From Tieghemostelium lacteum (taxonomy: Eukaryota > Evosea > Eumycetozoa > Dictyosteliales > Raperosteliaceae): DNA of 64,000 nt. Positions 12,420 to 23,783 of this stretch are shown piece after piece. The notes beneath the pieces were generated by a model. It worked only from the letters and a program-made list of their open reading frames with translations. It had not been told where the DNA came from and ran no database searches. Positions within the stretch are counted from its first letter, which is position 1; the number at the start of each line of letters is the position of its first letter. The position numbers and the translations under genes are program-made. The stretch covers positions 434,001-498,000 of the forward strand of contig LODT01000025.1 of the NCBI GenBank assembly GCA_001606155.1. The letters are read 5' to 3'.

Positions 12420-12734
12420 TCCACCATATATATATATAATAATTATTTTATAATTTTTGAATCTAAATTGGATTCAAGGCTCCCTTAATTTAATAAAATT
12501 AATAAAGGTGACATCATTAAATCATTTAAGTTAATGTTTTACAATGTAGTCTTTTTTTTTTTTATTTATATAGAGACAAGTCTTATTATTTTTTTTTATT
12601 GGGATTGAATACTACCAAATACAAAGTGTTGTTGATGTTGTTATTATTGTTGATGTTGTGGTTATTGATTTAAATAATGGGGTATAATAATTTTAAAGAA
12701 AAAAACACAAGAGAAACGGAGACGATCATTGGGT
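12420..12734. other. Convergent intergenic gap
   Basis: 3' flanks of the sugar porter (+) and capping protein (-). Contains a short TA repeat (about 12427-12440), T-runs and an imperfect GTT/GTTGTTGAT-type run at 12631-12665 that would be ACAACAATCA-like in the capping protein 3' UTR. No gene seen. Confidence 0.5.
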
Positions 12735-13782
12735 TTAGTTTCTGTTACCAATAGCAGAACCAATTTGGTTGGAAAGGTTCTTTCTCTTTTCGAGTTCAGA
12801 GTTACCAACAGAGTTACGGAGAGTGTTAACAACTTCTTTGGTCTTACCAAAGTAGATAGTTTCCAAGGTTTGTCTTAATTTTGATTCCATATCTTCAACC
12901 ATTTTACCAATGTTGACAACGTGGGTATCAACTTCATTGACTGGGTACTCTTTCTCATCTTGACGAGTCAATGAACCAGCAAGGTTAATCTTACCGTTGG
13001 ATTCATTTTCAGTTTCGATTGACAACATAACAGTTGAAATCAATTTGTAGTGAGAATTGGCTTTTTTGTTTTTAACTTCAACAACATGAATTGAATCCCA
13101 TGTACCTCTCATTGGTTGACCTTTTTTAGATTGGTCTTGAGCTAATTTTAAATTAAACAAATGTTAGATACTTTTTCTATTTAAAAAATCTAATATAATA
13201 GATTGATATTTACTCTTTTTCATTAAGACTACAGCAGCAAAACCACCATCTAGATCCCAGCAATAAACAGAGGAAACACCACCTTCAAAGTATAGATTTA
13301 AATAAATTTCAAATACTTCATTTGCTTGAACTTCAATTTCTCTTAATTTATTTGATGGGTATGCACCATCTGATAAAGGTGGGTCATATTTGTTTGACCA
13401 TGGTGATCTAAAAATATTATATTATTATTAAGTTAATAAATCTGAATATAAATCCAATGTACCTAAAAGAGTGAAATAATTGATTCTTTTCTCCACACTA
13501 TTCAAAAAACATAATGTTTTTTTTTTCCTTCTGTTCACTCATTTTGTTATTTTATGTGATTAATTACCTATGTGAATCAGCATCTCTATTGTAATCACAT
13601 AACAAATAATCTTTCTTTGAAACTGGGTCATAGGCAACTCTCAATGGTTGATCAACTGCTGATAATAAATCTTCAGTTAAATCTGGAACCAAATCAATAA
13701 GACCTGCTAAATTGTCTTCAATTTGAGAAGGTGGGAGTCTTCTCATGAGATCCAAAGCTGCATTTAATTGTTTGTCTGACAT
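12735..13782 (-). CDS. acpA: F-actin-capping protein subunit beta
   Basis: Three exons on the minus strand, 13782-13568, 13407-13214 and 13141-12735, give 271 residues, the normal length for CapZ beta. Family blocks are plain: [18 protein letters not shown] at the start, [20 protein letters not shown] spanning the first splice, [19 protein letters not shown], and [11 protein letters not shown]. The C-terminal helix forms the actin-binding tentacle. With subunit alpha it caps barbed ends of actin filaments and so controls motility. Introns are 160 and 72 bases; both joins restore the family sequence, including the Arg and Thr codons split by the introns. Confidence 0.95.
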
Positions 13783-14233
13783 ATTAACTTAAATAAATAA
13801 AATTACAATAAAGATTGGGATATAAAAAAAATCAAAAAAAAAAAAAAAAAAAAAAAAAAAGATTTTTATGAAATACCCAATTTCTACTTATTCAATGAAC
13901 TTCTGAAAAACCTTCATTCAATGTCCGAGAGTTGACTATAGCTATTCTATACAAATATTAAACAAATCTTAAAAAGTTTCCCTCTTTTAGTACTAGAATA
14001 GAAAAGTGAAATAGTAATCACAAATTAATTGCATGTCACACTATTTAAATTTGATGTTTTTTTTTTTTGGGTTCCTGTGGTCCAACAATTCAAATAAAAA
14101 TTTCACGTTGATATTCCAAAGTAATATCAAAAGTGTTATTTCTACTAATAGTATGAGATGATGAATAGTGTATGATTGTTATTATTATTTACAATTGAAA
14201 GATAAAACTATATAAAAATAAGGCTATGATGCT
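13783..14233. other. Intergenic gap with a long A-run
   Basis: Lies between the start of the capping protein and the end of endosulfine, both minus strand. It has an uninterrupted run of about 27 A at 13834-13860 and some less AT-rich sequence at 13895-13960, but I could not assign a gene or RNA. Confidence 0.4.
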
Positions 14234-14595
14234 TTATTCTTTAATGGTCTTTTCTGGTTGTTTTACTTCGGCTTTGGCATCATGTTGACCTTTAGCCCAA
14301 TCTGCTGAATCAAAATATTTTTTATCCTATTGAAATGTAAATGGTTAGTGAAAATGAAGGGGAAATCAATTACCAAAACACTACAATGATAATTAAAATA
14401 TAAAACTCATACTTTTTTTGCTAATAACTGTGATTGTTTTGGTAATCTACCATATTTCTCATATAATTTCTTTTCTTCTGGAGATAGAGAATCTAAATTT
14501 ATCTATTATTTAAATCAAATGTTAATATAAACCTTCTTTAATTGTAATTAAATAATAAAGAGTTCACATTATCATACTTTATCAGTGTCAGCCAT
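14234..14595 (-). CDS. ensa: Endosulfine/ARPP19-family phosphoprotein, compact form
   Basis: Three short exons on the minus strand, 14595-14578, 14502-14413 and 14326-14234, give only 66 residues. The sequence holds LSPEEKKLYEKYGRLP and KKYFDSADWAK. The latter aligns with the endosulfine core FDSGDYNMAK, whose Ser is phosphorylated by Greatwall/Rim15-type kinases in other eukaryotes, turning the protein into an inhibitor of PP2A-B55. Here the motif is FDSADW: Ser and both Asp are kept, Gly and Tyr are changed. All three exons are too short for a standard ORF list. Introns are 75 and 86 bases with GTATGA donors and TAG acceptors, and both joins are in phase 0. The role is inferred from the family. 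Confidence 0.85.
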
Positions 14596-14846
14596 TGTAT
14601 ATAATGTATATTATTGTTATTGTAGTTGTGTGTTGTTTTAGTTTTTAAGTTTATAATAAAAGCTTTAAATTAATTAAGACTATTAAGTACAGATATTGGA
14701 AAAAATTATAATAATTGTTTTGTTTTGTCAAAAAAAGTTGGTTATTTTTTCATGAAGAAAAATAAAAAAAAAAAAAAATAAAAATAAAGGTGTTTGAACT
14801 TATCGAAAAAAATCTATTTTTGGATATACATTTATTTCATATTTAA

Positions 14847-15983
14847 TTAATTATTATTATTATTTACATTTCCTTCAGATTGTTGAATAACAGGAGATGA
14901 AATAATTTTAAATTTATAATAAATAGTTTTTTGTTGGTTTGAATTAGAATTATCAAAAATCAATTGATAAAGAGATCTATCTGCATATTTAACAGTAGTT
15001 GAGCTATATTCTTTTTGGTCTTTATAAATAATAGTATTTGTAGTATCGTTTTTGACAGTGAATTGAATGTCTTGTGATTCAGTAGTGTAGGCAATCTCAC
15101 AGTGATCATCTAGATTACCCATTGGTATATTCACTGTTTTAGTCTCTTTAGGTGGGATAACAAGTTGAATAGGATCCTCTTGAGAATCAATAGGAATTCC
15201 ACCTAATCTAGGAGACAAACAATCAGCATCAATATATTTCAGTAATTTCTCACGATAGTTTGCACCAGAAGCAATGATAAATTTACTCTTGGTACGAGCA
15301 GATGTAAAACTAAGAAAGAAACTAAACATCTTCTCTAGTAGCCAACTGATATTTATAAAAAATTTGATACCCAGTGTCTCCGGATAGTTGTTTTGTAGAA
15401 GTTTAATAGTGGCACCACTAACTTTCTTTGAAGAACTTCTATCAAACATGGATACACCTTGATAGTCATGAATGACAATGATATCCTCAGCAGGTTGCCA
15501 CTGTTTAGATGAGAGTGTATCAATGATTTGTTCCATCTGCTGTACTTTCCACTCTAAAAATTCTTGAACTTCTTCATCAGTACTAACAATCAAATGTTGA
15601 TAGTAATTGATCATTATAGGTCTACCTTGTTTATCAGATTTATAAATCTCACCCAACTTTTTGTATTTCTCTGGGAAGACTTTTAACTTTACTTCCTCGA
15701 CTTTGAACTCTTCTCTCCATTCTAAAGTCTTAAATAACATATCTTTTGATTCCTCTAATTTAAATTCTCTAGCTCTGAGGAACTTCAATAGAATGATATC
15801 TCTCTGATCCGACTCTACCTCTAAATTTACATTCCAAATTGAAAGTGGTTGTGTAACTTTTGCACCATACTTTTCTTGATAAATCTTTTGTTTTATAGAT
15901 TCATGATCACTATCTAACAGGTCTTTAAACTCTTTTAAAACCTTTTTCTGATGATCATTTAAATGATTTAAATATCCTTCCAT
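14847..15983 (-). CDS. Sec14-like CRAL-TRIO protein with C-terminal GOLD domain
   Basis: A single exon of 378 residues. An N-terminal CRAL-TRIO-N helix region (about 8-95, with ILLKFLRAREFKLEES) leads into the CRAL-TRIO lipid pocket (about 100-260, including GRPIMINYY, VIHDYQGVSMF and SKFIIASG). The last 100 residues (about 275-365) form a beta-rich GOLD-like domain. This order is that of SEC14L and patellin proteins, which bind phosphoinositides or other hydrophobic ligands and act at Golgi or endosomal membranes. The ligand here is unknown. A short Asn run closes the protein. Confidence 0.87.
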   Translation of the reverse strand: MEGYLNHLNDHQKKVLKEFKDLLDSDHESIKQKIYQEKYGAKVTQPLSIWNVNLEVESDQRDIILLKFLRAREFKLEESKDMLFKTLEWREEFKVEEVKLKVFPEKYKKLGEIYKSDKQGRPIMINYYQHLIVSTDEEVQEFLEWKVQQMEQIIDTLSSKQWQPAEDIIVIHDYQGVSMFDRSSSKKVSGATIKLLQNNYPETLGIKFFINISWLLEKMFSFFLSFTSARTKSKFIIASGANYREKLLKYIDADCLSPRLGGIPIDSQEDPIQLVIPPKETKTVNIPMGNLDDHCEIAYTTESQDIQFTVKNDTTNTIIYKDQKEYSSTTVKYADRSLYQLIFDNSNSNQQKTIYYKFKIISSPVIQQSEGNVNNNNN

Positions 15984-16094
15984 TTACTTGTCTGAATTTT
16001 GAAAATTAAATAAAAAAATTTTGTGGGAATGATTGGTTAAAGAATTGTCAAATCCCACAAATTCATTATAATTATGACGTAATTTTTGTTAATT

Positions 16095-18995
16095 TTATTC
16101 ATTTAAATAAAAATTATAAATAAATTGAGAGGATTCTGAGGATATTGGTTGATAGTTTAGAACTTTAGGTACAGGTTCATAGACTGCACAATTGTTGAGA
16201 ATTTTAGTAATCTCAGGAGATTTAATGTAGGAGTTGACAATTTTCATTTCATTAATGATTTGAGGTGACAGTGTGTCATGGGGGAATTTCATAAAGATTT
16301 CAAGTTTCTTTTTATAGTCCACCTGTGCCAAAAGTGCATAGTAAAACTCTTTTTGAGTCATTAGATGATAGCTGTCATCTTTCTCTGCATAGAGTCTAAT
16401 AATATGATTCAAATTGTTTCTGTAGAGTACCTCGTAGAAATACTCAAAAAAGAATCTACCTTTAGTCTTTTGTTCAATTTCAATGAGTGAACCCCAATAC
16501 ATGAGATTGGATACTGGTGGAATAGGGAATTTAATTGCAAATATATCCAAACCCAATTTAATAGTTTCCACATTTTTATCAGAGACCAAAAACAGTTGAT
16601 AAGCCTCTTCATAACGTTTTTCATTGTACAGTTTGGCAATCTCCAGATTGGAGAGTGTGGAACTTTGTATATTCATATGCTTAAGTATATCATGTAGCTT
16701 TCCAATGATGGGATGATCAATCTTATTATGGTCGTAGAGTGTAGTTAAAAAGTTTTCATAGACACTCATTTTTATACTCTTTTTGATCATTTGTTCGGCA
16801 ACGAGAATGGCTAATTCTATTTGACCGATATTCAATAGTGAGTCGAGAACAATGTTATACATCATGTGTGAGGTCATTAGACTGGTATTCTCTCTGGAGA
16901 GTATCTTAACTGCCAGGTCAAAGTCCTTGGAGAAAAGTAATTGGTAGGCTGCAGGACTGAATACAAGAGTTCTCCAGAACTTAGGTGTCTTGTTGATGAG
17001 GTACAGGTACTTTATATAGTCAAGTCTACATAATGCCTCATAGGCTTTCAGTAAAAGTGTTCCATTGGGTATCATTTCAATACTCTTTTGGTCGTCTTGA
17101 GATTCCAAATCAATCTTATTTAGATAGTTTCTTTCGAGAGCTTCGATAATCTTGTCACAATTTTGATCTTTAATTGCCAAATTGAGCTCTTCGTCTAGAG
17201 GTTTCTCAGGGAGTTTCCAATCAGTGTAAAATGGGTTATAGGATGATATAAATTTCCATTTTCCCATGGTTTCCTCTGGAGTACTTGCAACGGATATATT
17301 ATCGTTTATAATAGAATCGGTAGATCTATCAGGGAGAAGATGAGAAAGCCAATGTTGTTCAAGATTAGATTGTACATTTTGGTGATGATAGATTATAAAG
17401 GAAATGATGTTTCTTATACTTGGTTGGTTTTGGTAATGTTGGAGTTTTAGTCCATACCATTTCAATGCCAATTCATAGTAATTCAAGTTGAGGAAAAACT
17501 GTGAAGCTGCTAGACAAACTGATCCTGCATAAGTAGGTTTCTTGTGTAGAATTTGTTCTAGTGATGACACAATTTGTTTGTTACCTCTCAGTTCGTTATA
17601 GGCAATTAAAACAGCACAGGAAAATGAGTTTTGGTGATTACGAAGCATCATGTACTCTAAAGTTGCGTTATAGAGACTTGTGTCTTTGTGCATTATAGAG
17701 AACTCCAAGAGAAGTTGGTAGACATTATAGTCGATAAAGACATTCTCATTGATGATCTTTTGAAAGAGGTTGTGTACCTTTTCAATATGGCCTAAGGTGC
17801 ATAGGTATCTTAGACTCTTTGCATAAGTGTCTGCATTCGATTCTTTACCTTCAACAAAAGTGAATAACCACTCGGCATCCTCCTTCAATCCCAATCTTGA
17901 AACTGTCTCTGAGCTCTCTGCTAGAAATTGAAAAATTATATTATAAAAAATCACAGGATTTTCCATTAGATTTTTTCGACCTTGAATGTATTCGATAATG
18001 GATCGTATTTCAGGGTGACCTGCTTTTTTAAGTTCCAAAAGATACTGTGGAAACAGTGAACAATATATATACTCTCTAGTGTGTTTCAAGTGTCTATAAA
18101 AGAATTTTAGACTCTGATTGACTTGGTTGTGTTGTATGTAATATCGAAGGATCATATCAAAGGCATTGAAATTCCATTTCAGTGGTGACTGTACAAGTCT
18201 AGTATAGAACGCCAATGCAGATTCTATATCACCTAATCTCAGACAACCATCGATAAGAGGAACGTATATACTGTGACTATAGACAATCTTTGAACTTGTC
18301 AATAGAGATTGAATCGTTGCTTTGATATCAGGTAATGAGTTCTTTTCTAGATAGTACGACAACAGAATCTCATAGGTTGCCAATGAATAGACATTATTGT
18401 TTTTTATAACAGTACAGATTTTCTGAGTGTATTCTTCATCTTTCTCACCAATGAAATATACCAATAGTCTATTCAGTAGTCTAGAAGTTAGATTCTTTCT
18501 ATTCCAATGAATGCAATCTACAATGAGACGCATGTGTTCTAGTTTAAATTCAGTTTTTAATAAAACTTCCAATTCTGAAAATATAGCTAAAGGATTAGAC
18601 TGAAATCCAATTAGAACTCTCTTGATTTTTGCTTGAAATGCTTTTTCAGTTCTAGTCGCATTGCTATTAGACTCATTTCCTGACTCCTCTGAATTTTTTT
18701 TAAAATAGTATTCTAATTTCTTTAGACTTGACATTTTATCACTGTGATCTTGTGATACAAATGGTTTTTCTACAGTAGCTTCACCATCTATATTTAACTT
18801 ATTACTTTGTAATATTTCATCATTATTTTCTAAAGTTTTATTGTTTTCTCCGAAAATCTGACTACTATTACTGTTGATTAATGAAGATGATGTAAAATAT
18901 CTATTAAAAACTAAATTGTTATTACAACCATTTTTGAATATATATCTAAAGGTTTGGTTGGATCTGACAATTTGTTTTAGACTATTCAAATACAT
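16095..18995 (-). CDS. Pentatricopeptide-like mitochondrial protein
   Basis: A single exon of 966 residues. The first 35 residues are rich in Arg, Asn and aromatic residues and free of acids until the first Glu, which fits a mitochondrial presequence. The body is almost entirely helical with repeating pairs of about 35 residues, such as YVPLIDGCLRLGDIESALAF and TYAKSLRYLCTLGHIEKVHN, typical of degenerate PPR repeats. PPR proteins bind organelle RNA and act in its processing or translation. No catalytic domain is seen, and a TPR-like scaffold role is an alternative. Confidence 0.7.
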   Translation of the reverse strand: MYLNSLKQIVRSNQTFRYIFKNGCNNNLVFNRYFTSSSLINSNSSQIFGENNKTLENNDEILQSNKLNIDGEATVEKPFVSQDHSDKMSSLKKLEYYFKKNSEESGNESNSNATRTEKAFQAKIKRVLIGFQSNPLAIFSELEVLLKTEFKLEHMRLIVDCIHWNRKNLTSRLLNRLLVYFIGEKDEEYTQKICTVIKNNNVYSLATYEILLSYYLEKNSLPDIKATIQSLLTSSKIVYSHSIYVPLIDGCLRLGDIESALAFYTRLVQSPLKWNFNAFDMILRYYIQHNQVNQSLKFFYRHLKHTREYIYCSLFPQYLLELKKAGHPEIRSIIEYIQGRKNLMENPVIFYNIIFQFLAESSETVSRLGLKEDAEWLFTFVEGKESNADTYAKSLRYLCTLGHIEKVHNLFQKIINENVFIDYNVYQLLLEFSIMHKDTSLYNATLEYMMLRNHQNSFSCAVLIAYNELRGNKQIVSSLEQILHKKPTYAGSVCLAASQFFLNLNYYELALKWYGLKLQHYQNQPSIRNIISFIIYHHQNVQSNLEQHWLSHLLPDRSTDSIINDNISVASTPEETMGKWKFISSYNPFYTDWKLPEKPLDEELNLAIKDQNCDKIIEALERNYLNKIDLESQDDQKSIEMIPNGTLLLKAYEALCRLDYIKYLYLINKTPKFWRTLVFSPAAYQLLFSKDFDLAVKILSRENTSLMTSHMMYNIVLDSLLNIGQIELAILVAEQMIKKSIKMSVYENFLTTLYDHNKIDHPIIGKLHDILKHMNIQSSTLSNLEIAKLYNEKRYEEAYQLFLVSDKNVETIKLGLDIFAIKFPIPPVSNLMYWGSLIEIEQKTKGRFFFEYFYEVLYRNNLNHIIRLYAEKDDSYHLMTQKEFYYALLAQVDYKKKLEIFMKFPHDTLSPQIINEMKIVNSYIKSPEITKILNNCAVYEPVPKVLNYQPISSESSQFIYNFYLNE

Positions 18996-19329
18996 CTGAA
19001 TCGTTTGTCATAAATAAAAAAAAAAAAAAAAAAAAAAATTAAGAAATCAAAGTAATCATTTATCGATAGATTTAGTAATTTATAATCCAATAGAATTCTA
19101 AATTTATTTATTTGTGTTGGTATTTAATAATTATAATCTAAATTCAAAGGATCTTTAGTGAGTTCTTTTTGATTTTGTCTTTTAGGATTCAATGAAAACT
19201 GTTGCGATTTCATTGATGCGAAAATAGATATTTTTTTACTACCTTTTGATCATGATGTTAGTCCAATGATTTAAATACTTTTTTTTTTTTATTTCGATGT
19301 TGTAAGAATTTTCTTTAGTATAGAGAGAA
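18996..19329. promoter_or_regulatory. Divergent promoter, PPR protein and desaturase
   Basis: Gap of 334 bases between divergent starts, with a run of 23 A at 19016-19038 and T-rich stretches. No specific motif found. Confidence 0.4.
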
Positions 19330-21530
19330 ATGGATGATAATGAAAGTACAGAGTTAATGCCACAGGTTACCTATTTGAAGAAATTTAAAAATATAGGTAG
19401 AAAACTAGTAGAGATACCCGACCAGTTTATTAGAAATTCTACTAATAAAACTGGTGAAAAGTTACCTATAGAGTTATTTGAAATTTCACATTTCAAATCT
19501 TTTAGTTCCCTATTTGTGCAATTATTATTTTTATATATAAATTATCATATATTTTATAAAAGTTATAATATCATTTTACATTGCATTTATTTAATAAATT
19601 TATCTTTATCTTTTATTGGTGTATGTATAAATTTATTCATAAAAGACTATTTGATAGGTTATTAATAGACTTTTTTCTTTAGTTATATGTTATAGGTTTA
19701 AATTGTTTAAATAATTCCTATTTTAAGAGTAAATCTTGGAATTTGGCTATTGGTACTCTGATTTTATCAAATACCTTATTGTTTCCATTTAATAATCAAA
19801 CAAATATACATTTTCAACAGAGTTTTGAGGATAGAGATCACAAGTATTTTGGAAATCTTATTAAGTGGTTATCACTAAAAAAGAAGAAATATCTATTGAT
19901 TTCAATTCCAATGGTAATGTTGTTACTTGGTGGTTTGAAATCATTGATTATATACTATGTTGTACCTTGGGTGCTGTTTAATATCGAATTGTCAGTTATA
20001 AATCATCTACCACTGGTTAAAATGTCAAAATCACAATTCAAACCAGATAGAGAATACTTTGTAATGGTTTCACATTTTAAATGGTTTGAATACCTTATTA
20101 AGGATTACAATCTATTGGCAATTATAAAATATCTACACAGAGAGGGTATTTATATCCCACATTACAACTATAGAATATTTTATAGTTTTCTCAAAAGAAA
20201 TCAACTATTAAATGAATTCATTTCCAATGGGGATTTGATAAGTGAATTTATGAATTATACAGGTATAGATAACCAAAATCTAAAAAAAGAAACCACTACA
20301 CCTCTGAAATCCAGTAACCAAGTGAACGACTTTATAATTAGCCAACAAAAAAAATCTAGAAAGATTTGGGAGTTTTTAGATTCACTAAATTGGTTCCGTA
20401 TATTTGTGTTTACTAGTGTACCAGCTATAGGATTATACGGATATTTCACTGTGAATCTACAACAAAAAACATTAATTTGGAGTTTTGTATATTACCAATT
20501 GACAATGTTAGGTATCACAGCAGGATATCACAGATTATTCGCACATAGATCCTATTCTGCAAATAATTTTGTAAAATTTTTATGGATAGTATTAGGAGCA
20601 GGTTCTGCACAAGGTACTGTTTTGCAATGGTCAAGTGACCATAGAGTTCATCACAGATATGTAGATACTCCCAAGGATCCATATTCAGCAAGTGAAGGTT
20701 TCTTTTGGTCACATATTGGATGGCTATTATGTAAACAAGATTTTACAAAACTTGGGAAATCTAATATTGATGATTTGAAAAGTGATAAATTGGTAAAATG
20801 GCAATATGATCAATACCTTTGGATCATGTTATTCATGAGTTTTGGTTTTCCAACATTGATTGCAGGATTTGGATGGAATGATTGGTCAGGTGGTTTCTTT
20901 TATTCTGGTTTCATTAGATTGTTTTTTGTTCATCATTCAACATTTTTTGTCAACAGTTTAGCTCATTTCCTCGGATCATCACCATATTCTGATAAGAATA
21001 CACCAAAAGATTCTGCAATCACAGCATTTTTGACATGTGGTGAAGGATATCATAATTTCCACCATGAATTTCCAAATGACTATAGAAATGGTTATGAATG
21101 GTACCATTATGATCCAACTAAATGGTCGATTAAATTCTTTTCCTATCTTGGAATGGCATATAATTTAAAAGAATTCTCAGAAAATGAAATTCAAAAATCC
21201 AAAATTCAAATGATTCAAAAAGAAATTGATTCAAAGAAAGAGAATATCTATTGGGGAATTGATAAAGATCAATTACCAACTCTAAATCAAAGAGAATTTG
21301 AGCAATTAGTTAATGAAAACAAAAGAAAACTCATAATTATAAATAACCAAATTTATGATATTGAAAGTTTTATTGAAGATCATCCAGGAGGAAAATCAAT
21401 GATTCTCTCAGCTGTTGGAAAAGATGCAACAAAAATGTTTAATGGTGAGGTTTACGATCATTCAAAAGCAGCAAATAATTTACTCTGTCAATTTTTATTT
21501 GCAAGTTTTAATAATAATTCAAATCAATAA
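19330..21530 (+). CDS. Stearoyl-CoA-type desaturase with cytochrome b5 tail and a long N-terminal membrane extension
   Basis: Two exons, 19330-19620 and 19683-21530, joined by a 62-base GTATGT-CTTTAG intron in phase 0, give 712 residues. The C-terminal part is a standard acyl-CoA delta-9 desaturase: HRLFAHR near 380, HRVHHR near 418, NSLAHFLG and HNFHHEFP near 555. A cytochrome b5 domain follows (about 630-707) with HPGG and a second His in YDHS, as in fungal Ole1 enzymes. It should desaturate acyl-CoA in the ER with its own electron donor. The first 320 residues are unusual. They hold several membrane segments and the phrases YYVVPWVLFN and REGIYIPHYNY, which resemble the C-terminal half of delta-12/omega-3 desaturases but without His boxes. 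I infer a degenerate second desaturase domain. Confidence 0.85.
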
Positions 21531-21595
21531 AATCAAAAAGAAATAAGAATTTATATATATATCTATCTATCTATTAATTATTATTATATATTAAT

Positions 21596-23783
21596 TTATT
21601 GTTTGTTGTTAACACCTTTAGTGGATAAAATGTAAGATAACATATTTGGGAAATTGATTGAACCCCAACCTGAAGCAAGATCGTAACCTTTTTCAGCAGA
21701 GAAACCATATTCACAACAGTAAGCTCTGTTACAGTTATTGTTACCGGTGGTGATATCATTGTAGACATCTGGGTTTTCAGAACCAGCTTGGTAGAGCAAT
21801 GGGTTGAGGAAACCTAATTGAGTCTTACCATTGTTGAGTAATTGATCGTTAATCAAAGAGAACATGGCAGCAACAGTTGGTGATGAACATGAAGTACCAT
21901 CAACAGCAGTAATTGAACATGGACAGTTTTCAGATTGGAGATTGTTGGTAGTGGCAATTTGGAAGTTGTGACCGACCAATGCAATATCTGGGTAAGCTCT
22001 GTTGGTAATGTTGATGGCGAAACTTGGGTTGTTGGATTTCCAGTTATTGAGGTAAGTGTTAACAGCGGAAGTTTGGTAACTTGGTTGTGGTTGAGACATG
22101 GAGAAACCACCACCACCGACAATAGCGGCACCATTGACAATGGAGCAAACAACTTCAGATCCTGAACTCAATATTTGAGTGGCACCAACAGATACAACGT
22201 ATGGAGAGGATGTTGGGAAATCTGGCATAAAGATAGTACCTTGGGATTCAGAGAATGAATAACCAGCAACAGTGAAATCTTCGTAGTGGATGGTTTCCAA
22301 TTGGTCACATGAGACTGGGGAGTAGAAATGTTCGTTTGAACCTCTGTCTTTATCTACATCAGTACCGGTATTGTTACCAAAGAAAGCTTGGATGGCAGTA
22401 ACGGCAGCGTTTTCTCTGAGGACTTCTTGACAACCGAATGAACCCAAACCCATTGGGAAGATACAGATGGTTCCGTTTGGAGAGGTGATGGTGAATTCAG
22501 CACATTGGGTTTCAGTGAAGTTACATCCTCCAATTGGGCAGTATGGTTCTAAGGCCATTGGACAGTTACCAGAGGTTCCGTAGAAACCTGGAGCACCATC
22601 ATCACCAGAGGAAACAAAGATGGTCATACCTTGGTTACCGAGTTTTTGGAGTTCAACATTGGTTCTGGCAATGTATTGAGTTGCATCAATACCAAGGGAA
22701 CCACAACCGGCTTCTAAGAGACATTGATAGACTTCAGCAAAACCGTAGGATAAAGAAGAAACCATTGGTAATGGAGTGAATTCTTGGATTGAAGTAGCCC
22801 AATCTAAAACCCATTGACCAGCAGCATGGTTGATAAAGAGAGTGGTGATGTTGTTACCGATTGAGGTATGGTATTGGATATCCAAATCAGATTCCATTTG
22901 ATCACAACCTTGAGCGATACAGTCTGGACCTTGTCTGTTGACTTTAACATTGGAGATGGAGTAAGTCTTGTCAAAGTAGGCTAAGGCAGCTGGTGCATAG
23001 TCATCAGTGAAAGCAACAATGGATTGATAAGTTTGGTTGTTGGTACCAACTAAACCAGTTGGAATTCCGTAGAATTTCTTGATGAAATCTGGAGTGATGG
23101 CTGGATCGACATCAGAGAATGATTCTCTCATTGATTTTTCCATCTTGTTATCTTCAATGAAATCAGCAACACCGAGGATCAATTCAACTTGTTTGCTAAC
23201 ACTGGATGGAATGTAAGCAGTACCACCAATTCTGATACGAACTTCAGAGGTTTGCAATGAAGCATATCTGTAGAATTTAGTTGACAATAATTCAGAGGCT
23301 TTCTTTACGATGGTATTAACTTGAATGTAATCAGAGAATACTTTAATTTCTGATTTTTGAATAGAATGTGAATTCAACCAACTGACAACAATGTCTTTAT
23401 CAGATTGAACTGGTGCAATTAATTTATCAATTTGAGCTTTAGTCATAAATTTACCATAGTTAGATGATTTTGGGTTTGAAATATCCCAGAATTTCTCTTC
23501 TAATTTATCTAAGTTTCTCTATTTAAATTTTAATTTTGAAAAATACTAATTATTAGTATTTATTATATGATTTATTAATAAATGAAAAGTTTGAGGAGAG
23601 TATACATACTTGTGTTAATAAGATTTTGAATGAAATGTGATCGTGGATGGAAGCTTTTCCAAGGAAATCGAAATGTGGTGGTGTGTCAACAACATGAGCA
23701 ATTAATACTCTGTCGGCTCTTTTAGAGGCAGCAAGGCCAATAATTACAGATACCAATAATAATACAAATAATTTAGTATTCAT
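21596..23783 (-). CDS. Sedolisin-family tripeptidyl peptidase 1-like protease (S53)
   Basis: Two exons on the minus strand, 23783-23610 and 23518-21596, give 698 residues. The start at 23783 opens a clean signal peptide (MNTKLFVLLLVSVIIGLAAS). A pro-domain follows to about residue 190. Catalytic S53 residues are visible: Glu and Asp in ESDLDIQY (about 267 and 271), the oxyanion Asp in SSGDDGAPG (about 364) and Ser in DGTSCSSP (about 601). TPP1 enzymes cut tripeptides from N termini in lysosomes at acid pH. An insert of about 100 residues with extra Cys (about 375-480) is longer than in animal TPP1 and looks like a lineage-specific loop. Codon use is biased to GGT and ACC, suggesting high expression. 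Its stop lies 65 bases from the desaturase stop on the other strand. Confidence 0.93.

Noticed and set aside
14157-14240. Possible box C/D snoRNA starting at GATGATGA near 14157
   Set aside because: No D box (CTGA) at suitable distance and no terminal stem; the word is also common by chance in this DNA.
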